Source: a virus
IMG/VR virus record: IMGVR_UViG_3300042406_000792
Coordinates: 1 to 39,034 of that record
Strand: one strand, 5' to 3'
DNA length: 39,034 nt
Part shown: piece by piece, positions 20,179-27,630 of the stretch
Layout of the letters: each line of letters opens with the position of its first letter
Numbering within the stretch: the first letter of the stretch is position 1
Program-made: the position numbers and the translations under genes
The notes under the pieces: generated by a model
Databases searched by the model: none
What the model was told of the DNA's origin: nothing
Seen by the model: only the letters and a program-made list of their open reading frames with translations

Positions 20179-21236
20179 TAAGCACCAATAAAAAACTTGA
20201 GATTGGAAAGCGAAAGGTACGCCACCTGCTCCGTGAGTTGCTCGGGGTTGTTGGCATTCTGAAGTAGTGGGAATTTAATCGGTACCGCCACACTTCCGCC
20301 CACCGAAGCGCCGGCGCCGAAAAACAGGTAAGGGTCCCACGGGGTGGTTATTCCGCCGATGATTCGGGTATAGGTCCAATACCGAAGCGCCGCCACCCGC
20401 GGACTCTTCAGGAACTTACCGCTAGAATTCTTCGCCAAATAGATCCAAACCTCGAGAACCAATATCTGCCGCTTCGGGTCAAGCTTCGGCACCGGCGGGG
20501 GCCCGATATAGACCATATCGTCGGGAGGTTTTACCGGATTTTTAACCGCTCCCAAATTCCAAAACGCGATCCATGCTAGCCCGTCGAAGGTGCCTTCCAG
20601 TCCGCCGGCTTCGTTGTACACGGGAAGCGCTTCACAAAATGGCGTAAAATCTTCGTGTATTCCGGTGTTGCTTCGGTTTACGTCTGACAGCGAATCCTCG
20701 AAAAACGAGTCGGCCATCATAGGTTCTGCCACATGGCGGTTGCTGTAGCACCACCCGCCGGGCATAAGGTTGCCTAACCAGTCCTCGCCCCATGTTGTGT
20801 CGGTTGCATCCTGCCAATAAACGTTTCCAGCTGCAAGGAACGGATCGTTAGCTTGGTCTCGCTTGGTTAAACGGATGTAGGTGTTGGGCATCGTGAACCG
20901 CGGGCCCGTATACGTCACCGTATACGCCGGGATGCTGTAAGGCGCCGTCACCACCGGAAGCCACTCGGCCACGTCTGCTAGGTCGAATTTAACCTTCTGC
21001 CGAAACGTTACCCCGTTGGGGAGTCCGGTATTCGATCCATACGGGATTGCGTTCTTGCCTGCTGCGTCGTGAGGCAAAATCATCTTGTTGCCACATAGGC
21101 CGGTTTGAAAATCCACCGGTTGCGTGATTTCCTGAGTGTAGAAAAGCACATGAAGTGAAACCGACGGGAAAGCCGAGCCGGCGTCCACTTGGTTAAGACA
21201 ATTCCCGGCCAGCAGTTCGCCCTTGAATCCGTTCAA
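20178..21236 (-). CDS. Minor tail protein (352 aa)
   Basis: A TTG at 21236 overlapping the upstream stop (TTGA) is the likely start, giving LNGFKGELLAGNCLNQ; there is no ATG nearby. The product is beta-rich and aromatic (YTVTYTGPRFTMPNTYI, GTFDGLAWIAFWN, RYWTYTRIIGG), as expected for distal tail or baseplate proteins. The end (NPEQLTEQVAYLSLSNLKFF) is hydrophobic. No specific family recognised; placement after the tape measure supports the class. Confidence 0.6.
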   Translation of the reverse strand: MNGFKGELLAGNCLNQVDAGSAFPSVSLHVLFYTQEITQPVDFQTGLCGNKMILPHDAAGKNAIPYGSNTGLPNGVTFRQKVKFDLADVAEWLPVVTAPYSIPAYTVTYTGPRFTMPNTYIRLTKRDQANDPFLAAGNVYWQDATDTTWGEDWLGNLMPGGWCYSNRHVAEPMMADSFFEDSLSDVNRSNTGIHEDFTPFCEALPVYNEAGGLEGTFDGLAWIAFWNLGAVKNPVKPPDDMVYIGPPPVPKLDPKRQILVLEVWIYLAKNSSGKFLKSPRVAALRYWTYTRIIGGITTPWDPYLFFGAGASVGGSVAVPIKFPLLQNANNPEQLTEQVAYLSLSNLKFFIGA

Positions 21237-21676
21237 ATTGTCACCGCATTGATGGTTATCTGTAGCGTTGCGCCGCCCTGAACAAGGGTGCCGGCCAATG
21301 TAAAATAATAAACGCCACCGACAAACGAGCACCCGTTGCCACTAGCCGCCGGCGTGAAAATGCCGGGGCCAATACCGCCGACGTTGCCCACCACTGCACC
21401 GGTAGGCTCTGTGCAAAGGCTAAGCGTTGTCGCGAAACTAAATGGTAGGCCAATGGAAACGTAGCTGTAAACGTCCCCGCATGGTGATGATAGCGGTAGG
21501 GTAAATGCCGTTGGTGTTGTCGGGAATGTCCCGCAGATACCGCCGGAACAATGCCACAACCCACTTACGCTAGACGGTGGCGCTTTCCAGCCGCAGCACG
21601 AATAAGGGCGCGCGAGGGCGCCGTAGAAAGTCGAGGTCTTGCTGTCCCAGCATTGGTAGGTTTTGACTTCGGCCAT
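21233..21676 (-). CDS. Small Cys-rich tail protein (147 aa)
   Basis: It begins MAEVKTYQCWDSKTSTFYG and contains CCGWKAPPSS, CSGGICGTF, SPCGDVYSYV and CEPTG-like spacing (LCTEPTG), nine or so cysteines in all, followed by a beta-rich Gly stretch. It sits among tail genes and shares the Cys-rich style of the 499-aa protein, suggesting disulfide- or metal-stabilised exterior tail parts. Function not recognised. Confidence 0.6.
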   Translation of the reverse strand: MAEVKTYQCWDSKTSTFYGALARPYSCCGWKAPPSSVSGLWHCSGGICGTFPTTPTAFTLPLSSPCGDVYSYVSIGLPFSFATTLSLCTEPTGAVVGNVGGIGPGIFTPAASGNGCSFVGGVYYFTLAGTLVQGGATLQITINAVTI

Positions 21677-21680
21677 GATT

Positions 21681-22118
21681 TCACTCGTAGGTCACATATA
21701 GGATATTGCCCACGCATTGAACCGATGAAATGGTGGAGCCACTACCGCCGCCGCCGATGTCGAATTCATAATTAATCTGCCCGCGGTTCTCACTTCCGGC
21801 GCCGCGTATGCGCAGTCTTACAATCTTGCCGGTTGCCGCCGCCAGGTTATTCATCTCAAAGGCTTGGTTGGTTTCGCCGTCGCCGACGATTCCAAACTCT
21901 TTCAATTCATAATCCTGCCCGGTGCCGGCCACCGTCATTTCTTCCCACATGTAAATCGTGTTGCCGCTTTCGCTAGTGCCGTAGCTGCCGGTGATTCGGC
22001 CCACTATCGCCTTGCTGCCGGCGGTGCCGATTTCAATTGCGTTGCCGTTCATCGAAAGCGTCGCGCCTTCGCCTGCCCGGAACAATGGTAGCTTGGCGGG
22101 TTCTTGTTTCATCATCAC
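21681..22118 (-). CDS. Tail-associated beta-rich protein (145 aa)
   Basis: The start codons at the ATGATG near 22118 overlap the upstream stop. The central part has ATLSMNGNAIEIGTAGSKAIVG, shown here only in part (LSMNGNAIEIG), and TIYMWEEMTV, YELKEFGIVGD. The end is Gly/Ser-rich, then SSVQCVGNILYVTYE. It resembles a small fibre or tail-tip domain. No family recognised. Confidence 0.55.
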   Translation of the reverse strand: MMMKQEPAKLPLFRAGEGATLSMNGNAIEIGTAGSKAIVGRITGSYGTSESGNTIYMWEEMTVAGTGQDYELKEFGIVGDGETNQAFEMNNLAAATGKIVRLRIRGAGSENRGQINYEFDIGGGGSGSTISSVQCVGNILYVTYE

Positions 22119-23179
22119 ACGGCATCCGGGTCGCTGAACAACAATTGGAACGGGAACGAGGGGTAAATCGGCTTCTTATTAAGCGTTGACTCGACGTAGT
22201 AATGGTACCGGCCACCGGCGCCAAACCACGGGAGCAGATTGTGCCCACCTGGTACGTTGTTGCCGACTCCCGCCGGCGGTAGGTGTGCCGGGTCTTTCTC
22301 TGGGTCAAACCGGCTGAATGTCATTTCAAGATCAACCAATTTCAAGGGCGAAACAATTGCCGGAGGCCCACCGCCGCCAAGGCCAACAAACCCGGGATAA
22401 GCTGGAACGTACCGGCGGTAGCTCATCGCCTGAAACAATAGGGTGCCCGGGCTGTATGTATTCCAATCAATCTGGTTGACATGTCCCAAGGCCTCGTAAA
22501 TGTATCCATAGTGCCGGCTGTTGGGTTCCAAATATGTAATTGGAACTTGGTACCAAAATATCTTTAGGCCTGTTTTGCGTTGAATTATTCGCACTTGCCC
22601 GGGAAGGGTGGCGCCGTTGGGGTTGTTGGTTCCGGCGCCGCCTTCGGCGCGAAACTTAAACTGTCCCTGCTGCGCCGTTATGAATTCTGCTGAAGGAACT
22701 TCGTCATAGTCTGTAAACCTGTCCCATTCCTTCGCCCATATGCTGTTTTGCGATACCCCGTTATCGTCAATCCAGTCCATCTTGCCGACTTCGATTGCCG
22801 TATCTCTCAAAACAGCGTAGGGTCTTGGCGCAAAGGTTATTTCGCACCGGTATAATAAATACTTGGCAAAGTTGGGAAGCGCTGGCGCTTCCAATCCGTT
22901 GGTATAAACTTCCGAGGTAGTTCCGTTCACGTCGAAGCTTACGCCGGAGATCGCCACGTTTTCGGCGAATAACCACGGGAACTGAGGGTGCGCCAATGGT
23001 AGCACCCGAATCAAGGCGCCGTTGCCCTTGGGGGTAGAGCTTCCGATTATTTCTGTAATCACATCGGGTAAATCATACTTGGCGGGATCGACAAACCCCA
23101 CCATGGTAGCCTTACTGCCGCCCATGTTATGGTTGCTGCTGCTGACTTGCCGGAGGCTTTCCACGAATTCAAAAGCCAT
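22115..23179 (-). CDS. Distal tail/baseplate-type protein (354 aa)
   Basis: It starts MAFEFVESLRQ with GGGAG upstream, 3 nt after the tape measure stop. It is strongly aromatic and beta-rich (YLLYRCEITFAPRPYAVL, IIQRKTGLKIFWYQV, YGYIYEALGHVN). In siphoviruses the gene after the tape measure usually encodes the distal tail protein that joins tube and tip, and the size fits. The assignment is positional. Confidence 0.55.
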   Translation of the reverse strand: MAFEFVESLRQVSSSNHNMGGSKATMVGFVDPAKYDLPDVITEIIGSSTPKGNGALIRVLPLAHPQFPWLFAENVAISGVSFDVNGTTSEVYTNGLEAPALPNFAKYLLYRCEITFAPRPYAVLRDTAIEVGKMDWIDDNGVSQNSIWAKEWDRFTDYDEVPSAEFITAQQGQFKFRAEGGAGTNNPNGATLPGQVRIIQRKTGLKIFWYQVPITYLEPNSRHYGYIYEALGHVNQIDWNTYSPGTLLFQAMSYRRYVPAYPGFVGLGGGGPPAIVSPLKLVDLEMTFSRFDPEKDPAHLPPAGVGNNVPGGHNLLPWFGAGGRYHYYVESTLNKKPIYPSFPFQLLFSDPDAV

Positions 23180-23182
23180 GGA

Positions 23183-25078
23183 TTAGCTCCCGTAAATGAG
23201 GGCGCCGGCTGCCGAGCCAATGCCGCGACCCACTGCGCCAATAGTGTAATCGTATGCCGTTGCAATGCCGGAGCCTACCGCCTGCACCGCTGATTTTACG
23301 GGCTTGGGAATCAGGCTTGCCACACTTGAAGCGATCTTAGCCGGAAGGGCATTGATTGCCGCTACCAAATCCGTGCCGTTGCCGCCGATGCCTTCCAGCT
23401 CCGCCACCATGTCCGCGTAGAAGTCTTCCGGCTTCTTCCCGGCCTTGCCACCGGGGACCACCGAAGCAATAACCGCCGCTAGTGCTGCGTCCCTGCCCAC
23501 CGATTCAATACTCTTTACCTGTGCATTCTGCGCCGCCGCGATGCCTTCGGCGCTTGCCTTCGGCGCCGCCAATCCCTTGAAAAACTTTGTGAGATTGGAA
23601 AGCGCCGACGTGAACCCAAAGAATTTTATGAGGCTTGCAATGCCGCGCACTAATACCGCCACAAGGTTATTCATCGCCACTTGCACGCCTTCGGCGAAGT
23701 CTTTCAGCACGTCACCCACATTAAAACCGAATAGGTCCCGCATAATGCCGGCAAGCGCCGTTATTAGCGTTCCAAATGCTAGCCAAATGGCCTTGGCCAC
23801 CGACGCCAATGCTGTGAATATCGGGGCGATTGTGGTAAATATGTCAGCTATCATTTCTATGATGGGCATCCAGGTTTCTGCTGCAATAAAAAACACTTCC
23901 GTTATTCCGTCAATAGCTGGCCCAAGCGATTGGATAATGCTGCCAAACGCATCGGCCACGGCTCGCGCTACTGGCAAGAATGCGGAAGCAAGGTCTTTGA
24001 TGATTGGAACGATAGCTTGCATGATTGGGGCCAAGGCCGTGCCGATAACCGCGGTAAGGTCCCGCGTTGCCATGTCCAGTTGCACCATGATTCCCGGGTT
24101 CACCGCATCGACAAACGAGCCGATCTTGCCCACCAAACCTTGCACCATTTCAAGGAACGCCACGGGCGCCGCCGCCAATGCTGCCGCCCCGGCTGCCATG
24201 CCGCCGGTGGCTGCTCCGACTGCCGCGCCGCCGGCCTTGGCTATTGCTCCGCCTGCCGCCTTCATGCCACCTGCCGGAGCTGCTCCCGGTGCCGCTGGCG
24301 TTGCCAATGTTTGGTTTGAACTGCCGGGCGCCTTCGCCTTGGGTGTCGCCATGGCCTTCATAGCTGCGTCGTGTTCCGCCTTGGCGTCTACCTTACGCTG
24401 GGCCAAGGCCTTGGCGCTGGCTGCCTCTTGCGCTTCCGCTAGGTTTTGATCGGCGTCTGCCGCCGCCTGAACTGCTGCCTGGTATTCTGCCGCCGCCGCC
24501 GCCGTTGCCTTGCGCGCTTCGTCAAGCGCGTCGGCCATTGCTTGGGTGGGCGTCTGAAGGGTTTCTAGCATGGCTTGGGTTTCGGCTTCTTCTGCGGCTT
24601 GCCGCTTGGCAAGGCCTTGTTCCAAGCCCAGTTGCGCCGCGGTGTTGGCGTCAATTGCCTCCTGTAATGCTGAGTCGATAATAACTTCCGCCGGTTCGCC
24701 TTCCGCCGAGCCTGCCGTAGCTGTTCCGCCTTCCTGCTCCTTAAGCGCTTCGACCACGGGTTTGGCTGACTGTTCCGGCGTTGGTGTTGCCGGGGGCTTC
24801 TTTCTTAACCATGCCACCATTGCCGTTGCCATGGGGGCTTGACGCTTGAAAAACTCGCCCACCGATGCAAACAGACCACCGCCGGCCTCGGGCGCCGCCA
24901 TGGTCTCACGTCCCGTATCCGCGGTGTCTGCCGTCGGGCCTGTTGTGGCATCGGGCATACTCCCGGCAATGGTTTCAAGCGCCGCCGAATACCGCGCCAA
25001 GGCTGTAATTAACTCGCCAAGGCCACCGGCGCCGCCACCGGGCCCACCTGCCGCGCTCATGTCCACGCTAGCCGCCAT
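23183..25078 (-). CDS. Tail tape measure protein (631 aa)
   Basis: The ATG at 25078 follows GGGGG and overlaps the GT frame end by 11 bp, so it is preferred to an upstream GTG. Residues 1-300 are Ala/Gln/Glu-rich and coiled-coil-like (QMAD-, AEYQAAVQAAADADQNLAEA style), the middle is glycine-rich (GAAVGAATGGMAAGAAAL), and residues 320-520 contain several long hydrophobic helices (IVPIIKDLASAFLPVARA, IAPIFTALASVAKAIWLAF). This is the typical tape measure plan: it sets tail length and may help DNA cross membranes. At 631 aa the tail would be short to medium. Confidence 0.85.
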   Translation of the reverse strand: MAASVDMSAAGGPGGGAGGLGELITALARYSAALETIAGSMPDATTGPTADTADTGRETMAAPEAGGGLFASVGEFFKRQAPMATAMVAWLRKKPPATPTPEQSAKPVVEALKEQEGGTATAGSAEGEPAEVIIDSALQEAIDANTAAQLGLEQGLAKRQAAEEAETQAMLETLQTPTQAMADALDEARKATAAAAAEYQAAVQAAADADQNLAEAQEAASAKALAQRKVDAKAEHDAAMKAMATPKAKAPGSSNQTLATPAAPGAAPAGGMKAAGGAIAKAGGAAVGAATGGMAAGAAALAAAPVAFLEMVQGLVGKIGSFVDAVNPGIMVQLDMATRDLTAVIGTALAPIMQAIVPIIKDLASAFLPVARAVADAFGSIIQSLGPAIDGITEVFFIAAETWMPIIEMIADIFTTIAPIFTALASVAKAIWLAFGTLITALAGIMRDLFGFNVGDVLKDFAEGVQVAMNNLVAVLVRGIASLIKFFGFTSALSNLTKFFKGLAAPKASAEGIAAAQNAQVKSIESVGRDAALAAVIASVVPGGKAGKKPEDFYADMVAELEGIGGNGTDLVAAINALPAKIASSVASLIPKPVKSAVQAVGSGIATAYDYTIGAVGRGIGSAAGALIYGS

Positions 25079-25837
25079 GGTTGCCCCCTGTTTTCTTCTG
25101 CCAGGCTGCCTCAAGCTGGGCCTGATTGATTCCTAGACTAATTCCCATCGCGAAGTATTGTAGCCGCTCCTGCTCCGCTTGTTGCGCCGGCGTTAGTTCC
25201 GCCCCTTCGTGATCCGCCGGTACCGGTAACGGGATGCCTTCCTTGTCCCGAGGTCGATAATAGCACTCGATGATCTGCCTGTCGGTTAGTTCTGCGATCT
25301 GGGCAAACGTGAGTTGGTACGGTTCGCCGGTGAGGTTGGCGTAGAGCGCCCACGCGTTGGGCGGGATGGCTGGGCCTGTTGGCTCTCCACTGGTGACGCC
25401 TTCATCGTTTTTTTTTGCGGGAAACTCTCTTCTAGGATTGTTTGGAACAGGTGCTTTAGTTCCACGTCGTGTTCTACGGTGAGGTTCACGATTTCGTCAG
25501 CAGTGCAGGGCCTGCCGGCGCTCACGTCGAATGATACGCTCGCCAATAGCTGAGACACCCCGCGCACCGTTCCAAGGCTTGCCGCAAACGTTGGGCCGTT
25601 CCAGCTGAACACACCGGAGGCGATGTCGCGCCGGATTCCGTCGAGGCTTCGGGAATAACCGTCCTCGCCAAGAATCTCGCGGAAGTCTGTGATTGCTTGC
25701 ATGGCCGCGCCTGTCAAGAATCGCTCGTATTCTGATTTCACGCGCTGGGTAATCAAGCCAAACCGGTAGAGCCTGCCGCCAAGGTTGATTTCCCGCGGCG
25801 CCGCATGCGCTCCAAGTGCCTCGGAGATTGTTGCCAC
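25068..25837 (-). CDS. Tail assembly chaperone, frameshifted GT product (256 aa)
   Basis: Ribosomes reading the G frame can slip -1 on the A9 run at 25416-25408. Zero-frame codons CAA AAA AAA ACG become AAA AAA AAC GAT. The new frame runs NDEGVTSGEPTGP, NAWALYANLTGEPYQL, AQIAELTDRQIIECYYRPRD and ends at TAG 25070-25068. It is a sensible protein-like sequence, unlike the zero-frame tail. G/GT frameshifting just before the tape measure is conserved in siphoviruses: both products bind the tape measure and recruit tube subunits. The lack of an independent start for the T frame supports fusion. Confidence 0.88.
25286..25837 (-). CDS. Tail assembly chaperone, unshifted G product (183 aa)
   Basis: It starts at GTG 25837 (MATISEALGAHAAPRE). 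The first 143 residues (GRLYRFGLITQRVKSEY, VNLTVEHDVELKHLFQTIL) are shared with the frameshift product. After the A9 run the zero frame turns low-complexity and basic (PTRGRSTPTSPANRTN), as expected for sequence whose real coding is in another frame. It is the more abundant chaperone form in known systems. Confidence 0.85.
   Translation of the reverse strand: MATISEALGAHAAPREINLGGRLYRFGLITQRVKSEYERFLTGAAMQAITDFREILGEDGYSRSLDGIRRDIASGVFSWNGPTFAASLGTVRGVSQLLASVSFDVSAGRPCTADEIVNLTVEHDVELKHLFQTILEESFPQKKTMKASPVESQQAQPSRPTRGRSTPTSPANRTNSRLPRSQN
25408..25416 (-). promoter_or_regulatory. Programmed -1 frameshift slippery site
   Basis: Nine consecutive A residues on the coding strand contain A AAA AAA in the correct phase for tandem -1 slippage. 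It is the only such run I noticed in a coding frame here, and it connects the G frame to a long T frame that otherwise lacks a start. I saw no clear downstream pseudoknot. Confidence 0.85.
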
Positions 25838-25846
25838 TGCGCCACC

Positions 25847-26209
25847 TTAAAACAGGATTATAAAGTTGCCGGTAGATTGTGCCGTGATGGCGAACTTGGC
25901 CACCCCGCGCACATCCTGAGTGATTGTAAGGTCTCGCACCATAGCGGTAATGGCAAACACGGGCCCGGCGCTGGTTGCGCCGAACCCAAACGTGTATACC
26001 GTTCCCTCCCGAATTCCGAGGGTGCCGGGCCAAAATCCCTCGGCTGTTATGTCGATAGACGAGATGTTTGGAAGGCTCACAATTGTGGCGCCTTCCACCG
26101 CGTTGGTAACATCTTCGATTTCGTTCTGCAATTTAATCGACCATGACGTGAACGGGAGCCTGGCTCCCGCCACCGATATAAACCCGGTTTTTCCCGGTAA
26201 AACTGGCAT
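25847..26209 (-). CDS. Tail-tube-like protein 2 (120 aa)
   Basis: It starts MPVLPGKTGFISVAG. It aligns with the preceding 123-aa protein: PGKTG/HGKTG, SWSIKLQNEIEDVTN against DWSVDFKSDAVEVTN, then LPNISSIDITAEG against AGIASADVSASG, and RGVAKFAITA against KDVAKVSYSA. Tandem tube-like genes before the chaperones suggest one main tube protein and one specialised subunit. The start overlaps the upstream stop as TGATG. Confidence 0.72.
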   Translation of the reverse strand: MPVLPGKTGFISVAGARLPFTSWSIKLQNEIEDVTNAVEGATIVSLPNISSIDITAEGFWPGTLGIREGTVYTFGFGATSAGPVFAITAMVRDLTITQDVRGVAKFAITAQSTGNFIILF

Positions 26210-26580
26210 CAGGGGCTCGCGGAGAAGATGCCGTTGCTAGTCGCGCTGTAAGAAACTTTGGCCACATCTTTCACCGATAGGTCAACCTTTACCGACGTAA
26301 TTCGGGCCTTGACCGTGAAGCCGGCGCCGCCCACGCCAAGGAAGAACGTCACATCCTGCCCGGGTGAAGCGCCGGCGGTGCCGTCATAGGGTCCACTGGC
26401 TGAAACGTCTGCCGATGCAATGCCGGCCACGTTTTCCGTGACGCCTTCGGAAAGGAAGTTGGTAACTTCCACCGCGTCTGATTTGAAGTCCACGCTCCAA
26501 TCGGTGAGGGGCTGGGAAGCGCCGTTCACCGATACGCTGCCCGTTTTTCCATGGGCGAAACTGGTACTCGTTACCGGCAT
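26209..26580 (-). CDS. Tail-tube-like protein 1, probable major tail protein (123 aa)
   Basis: The ATG at 26580 (MPVTSTSFAHGKTG) follows a GGGAGG-rich stretch, so an upstream extension is rejected. It has the beta-sandwich pattern of small siphovirus/Mu-like tube proteins (VSVNGASQPLTDW, VTFFLGVGGAGFTVKARI). It is the paralogue of the next gene. Its better Shine-Dalgarno suggests that it is the abundant one. Confidence 0.72.
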   Translation of the reverse strand: MPVTSTSFAHGKTGSVSVNGASQPLTDWSVDFKSDAVEVTNFLSEGVTENVAGIASADVSASGPYDGTAGASPGQDVTFFLGVGGAGFTVKARITSVKVDLSVKDVAKVSYSATSNGIFSASP

Positions 26581-26593
26581 GATATCCCTCCCC

Positions 26594-27022
26594 TTAGCTT
26601 GCCCGCGCCTCAAGGCTGCGGTAGGTCATGGTCATTCCTGAAACGTCGTAATTGTTTACGCTGCCCGAGACTACCTCCAAGGCTGGCGATGTCTCAATCA
26701 TTGTATCAAACACGCTTGCCACGCCTGCAAGCGCCACCCGGTAGAGAGCATTCCGCGCATTCTCCCGCAAATCTAGCCACGCCACCACATCCGGTTCATG
26801 AATGCGGTTTCCGGCCTGCACCATGGTAACGTTCACTTGGTAGTCGTAGTTCACATTCCCGCCAAACGTTTCAATGCTTACTGATTCCCGCCCCGGTGAG
26901 ACCACAATCAACGGAAGCTTGTCGCCTTCCAGAAAGATGGCTCGCTTGCGTACCACCACCGGCACTCCGACGGTTGCCAAGGCCGATTTAACCGCGCCAA
27001 GTATGTCGCTAAACTTGCTCAA
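26594..27022 (-). CDS. Tail terminator-like neck protein (142 aa)
   Basis: The TTG at 27022, overlapping the upstream stop as TTGA, is the probable start (LSKFSDILGAVKSALA). The pattern helix, strand, helix with LPLIVVSPGRESVSIE, VNYDYQVNVTMVQAGN and DLRENARNALYRV fits the tail terminator/completion fold that caps the tube and docks it to the head. Position just upstream of the tube genes agrees. No exact family can be asserted. Confidence 0.65.
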   Translation of the reverse strand: MSKFSDILGAVKSALATVGVPVVVRKRAIFLEGDKLPLIVVSPGRESVSIETFGGNVNYDYQVNVTMVQAGNRIHEPDVVAWLDLRENARNALYRVALAGVASVFDTMIETSPALEVVSGSVNNYDVSGMTMTYRSLEARAS

Positions 27023-27630
27023 AAGGTCTCTCCCGCGTCGGCTGTTGTTTCGACTTCCCAACAATTGGAATGCACCGTATGCGAAACTCGATTGATCCGA
27101 AACCGGTTGCCGTATGTGTCAATCAGGGCGCCGTTAGTCTGTGGCGCCGCGGGACAATCTGCTCTCCATATGATCCACTGGGTAGCGTTGCCATATGCCG
27201 ACATACTGCCGGCGTCTGCTAGGTCCACCGTACCGGGTAGGCGAAGGGCCCGCGGTATGCGAATGGTGGTGCCGTCTCGCTGAATCAGGGTCACTATCTC
27301 GAGGTTATCAACTACCACATGGTCACCCGCGGGGGACCATTGAAACAGGCGCGCCGGCGCCGCGGTTTCAACGCGGAAGGTTCCAAGCCTAGAGCCGAAA
27401 GCCGCGCCGCTTCCGGACCACGTATACATAACCGCGCCGGGCTCGGTGGTGGTGTAGTCGTAGCGGTACACGCCCACCGAAACTCGGGTAATACTGGCGC
27501 CGGTAAGCGTAATGGTTGCCGCGGTGGGCGGTTCAATGGTAAGGGTCACCGCGGGATCGGTGAGACTTCCGTCTCGGTTCTTGAATACGGTTTCAAGCCG
27601 TACCACGTCGCCCACATAGTAGGTCATCAT
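27019..27630 (-). CDS. Neck or head-tail joining protein (203 aa)
   Basis: The start overlaps the LamG-repeat gene stop as ATGA. Residues 1-90 form an Ig-like beta domain (VGDVVRLETVFKNRDG, YRYDYTTTEPGAVMYTW). Residues 115-203 form a second domain (TTIRIPRALRLPGTVD, IDTYGNRFRINRVSHTVH) that resembles head-tail stopper proteins. The fusion of Ig-like and stopper-like parts is my reading of the pattern and moderately supported. Confidence 0.55.
   Translation of the reverse strand: MMTYYVGDVVRLETVFKNRDGSLTDPAVTLTIEPPTAATITLTGASITRVSVGVYRYDYTTTEPGAVMYTWSGSGAAFGSRLGTFRVETAAPARLFQWSPAGDHVVVDNLEIVTLIQRDGTTIRIPRALRLPGTVDLADAGSMSAYGNATQWIIWRADCPAAPQTNGALIDTYGNRFRINRVSHTVHSNCWEVETTADAGETF

Noticed and set aside
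23445-24449. 334-codon open frame on the plus strand
   Set aside because: It lies antisense to the tape measure gene and has only biased Ala/Ser/Thr composition with no Shine-Dalgarno.
25138-25353. 71-codon minus-strand frame after the chaperone gene
   Set aside because: It is a third-frame shadow of the T part of the frameshifted chaperone, low-complexity and Arg/Gly-rich.
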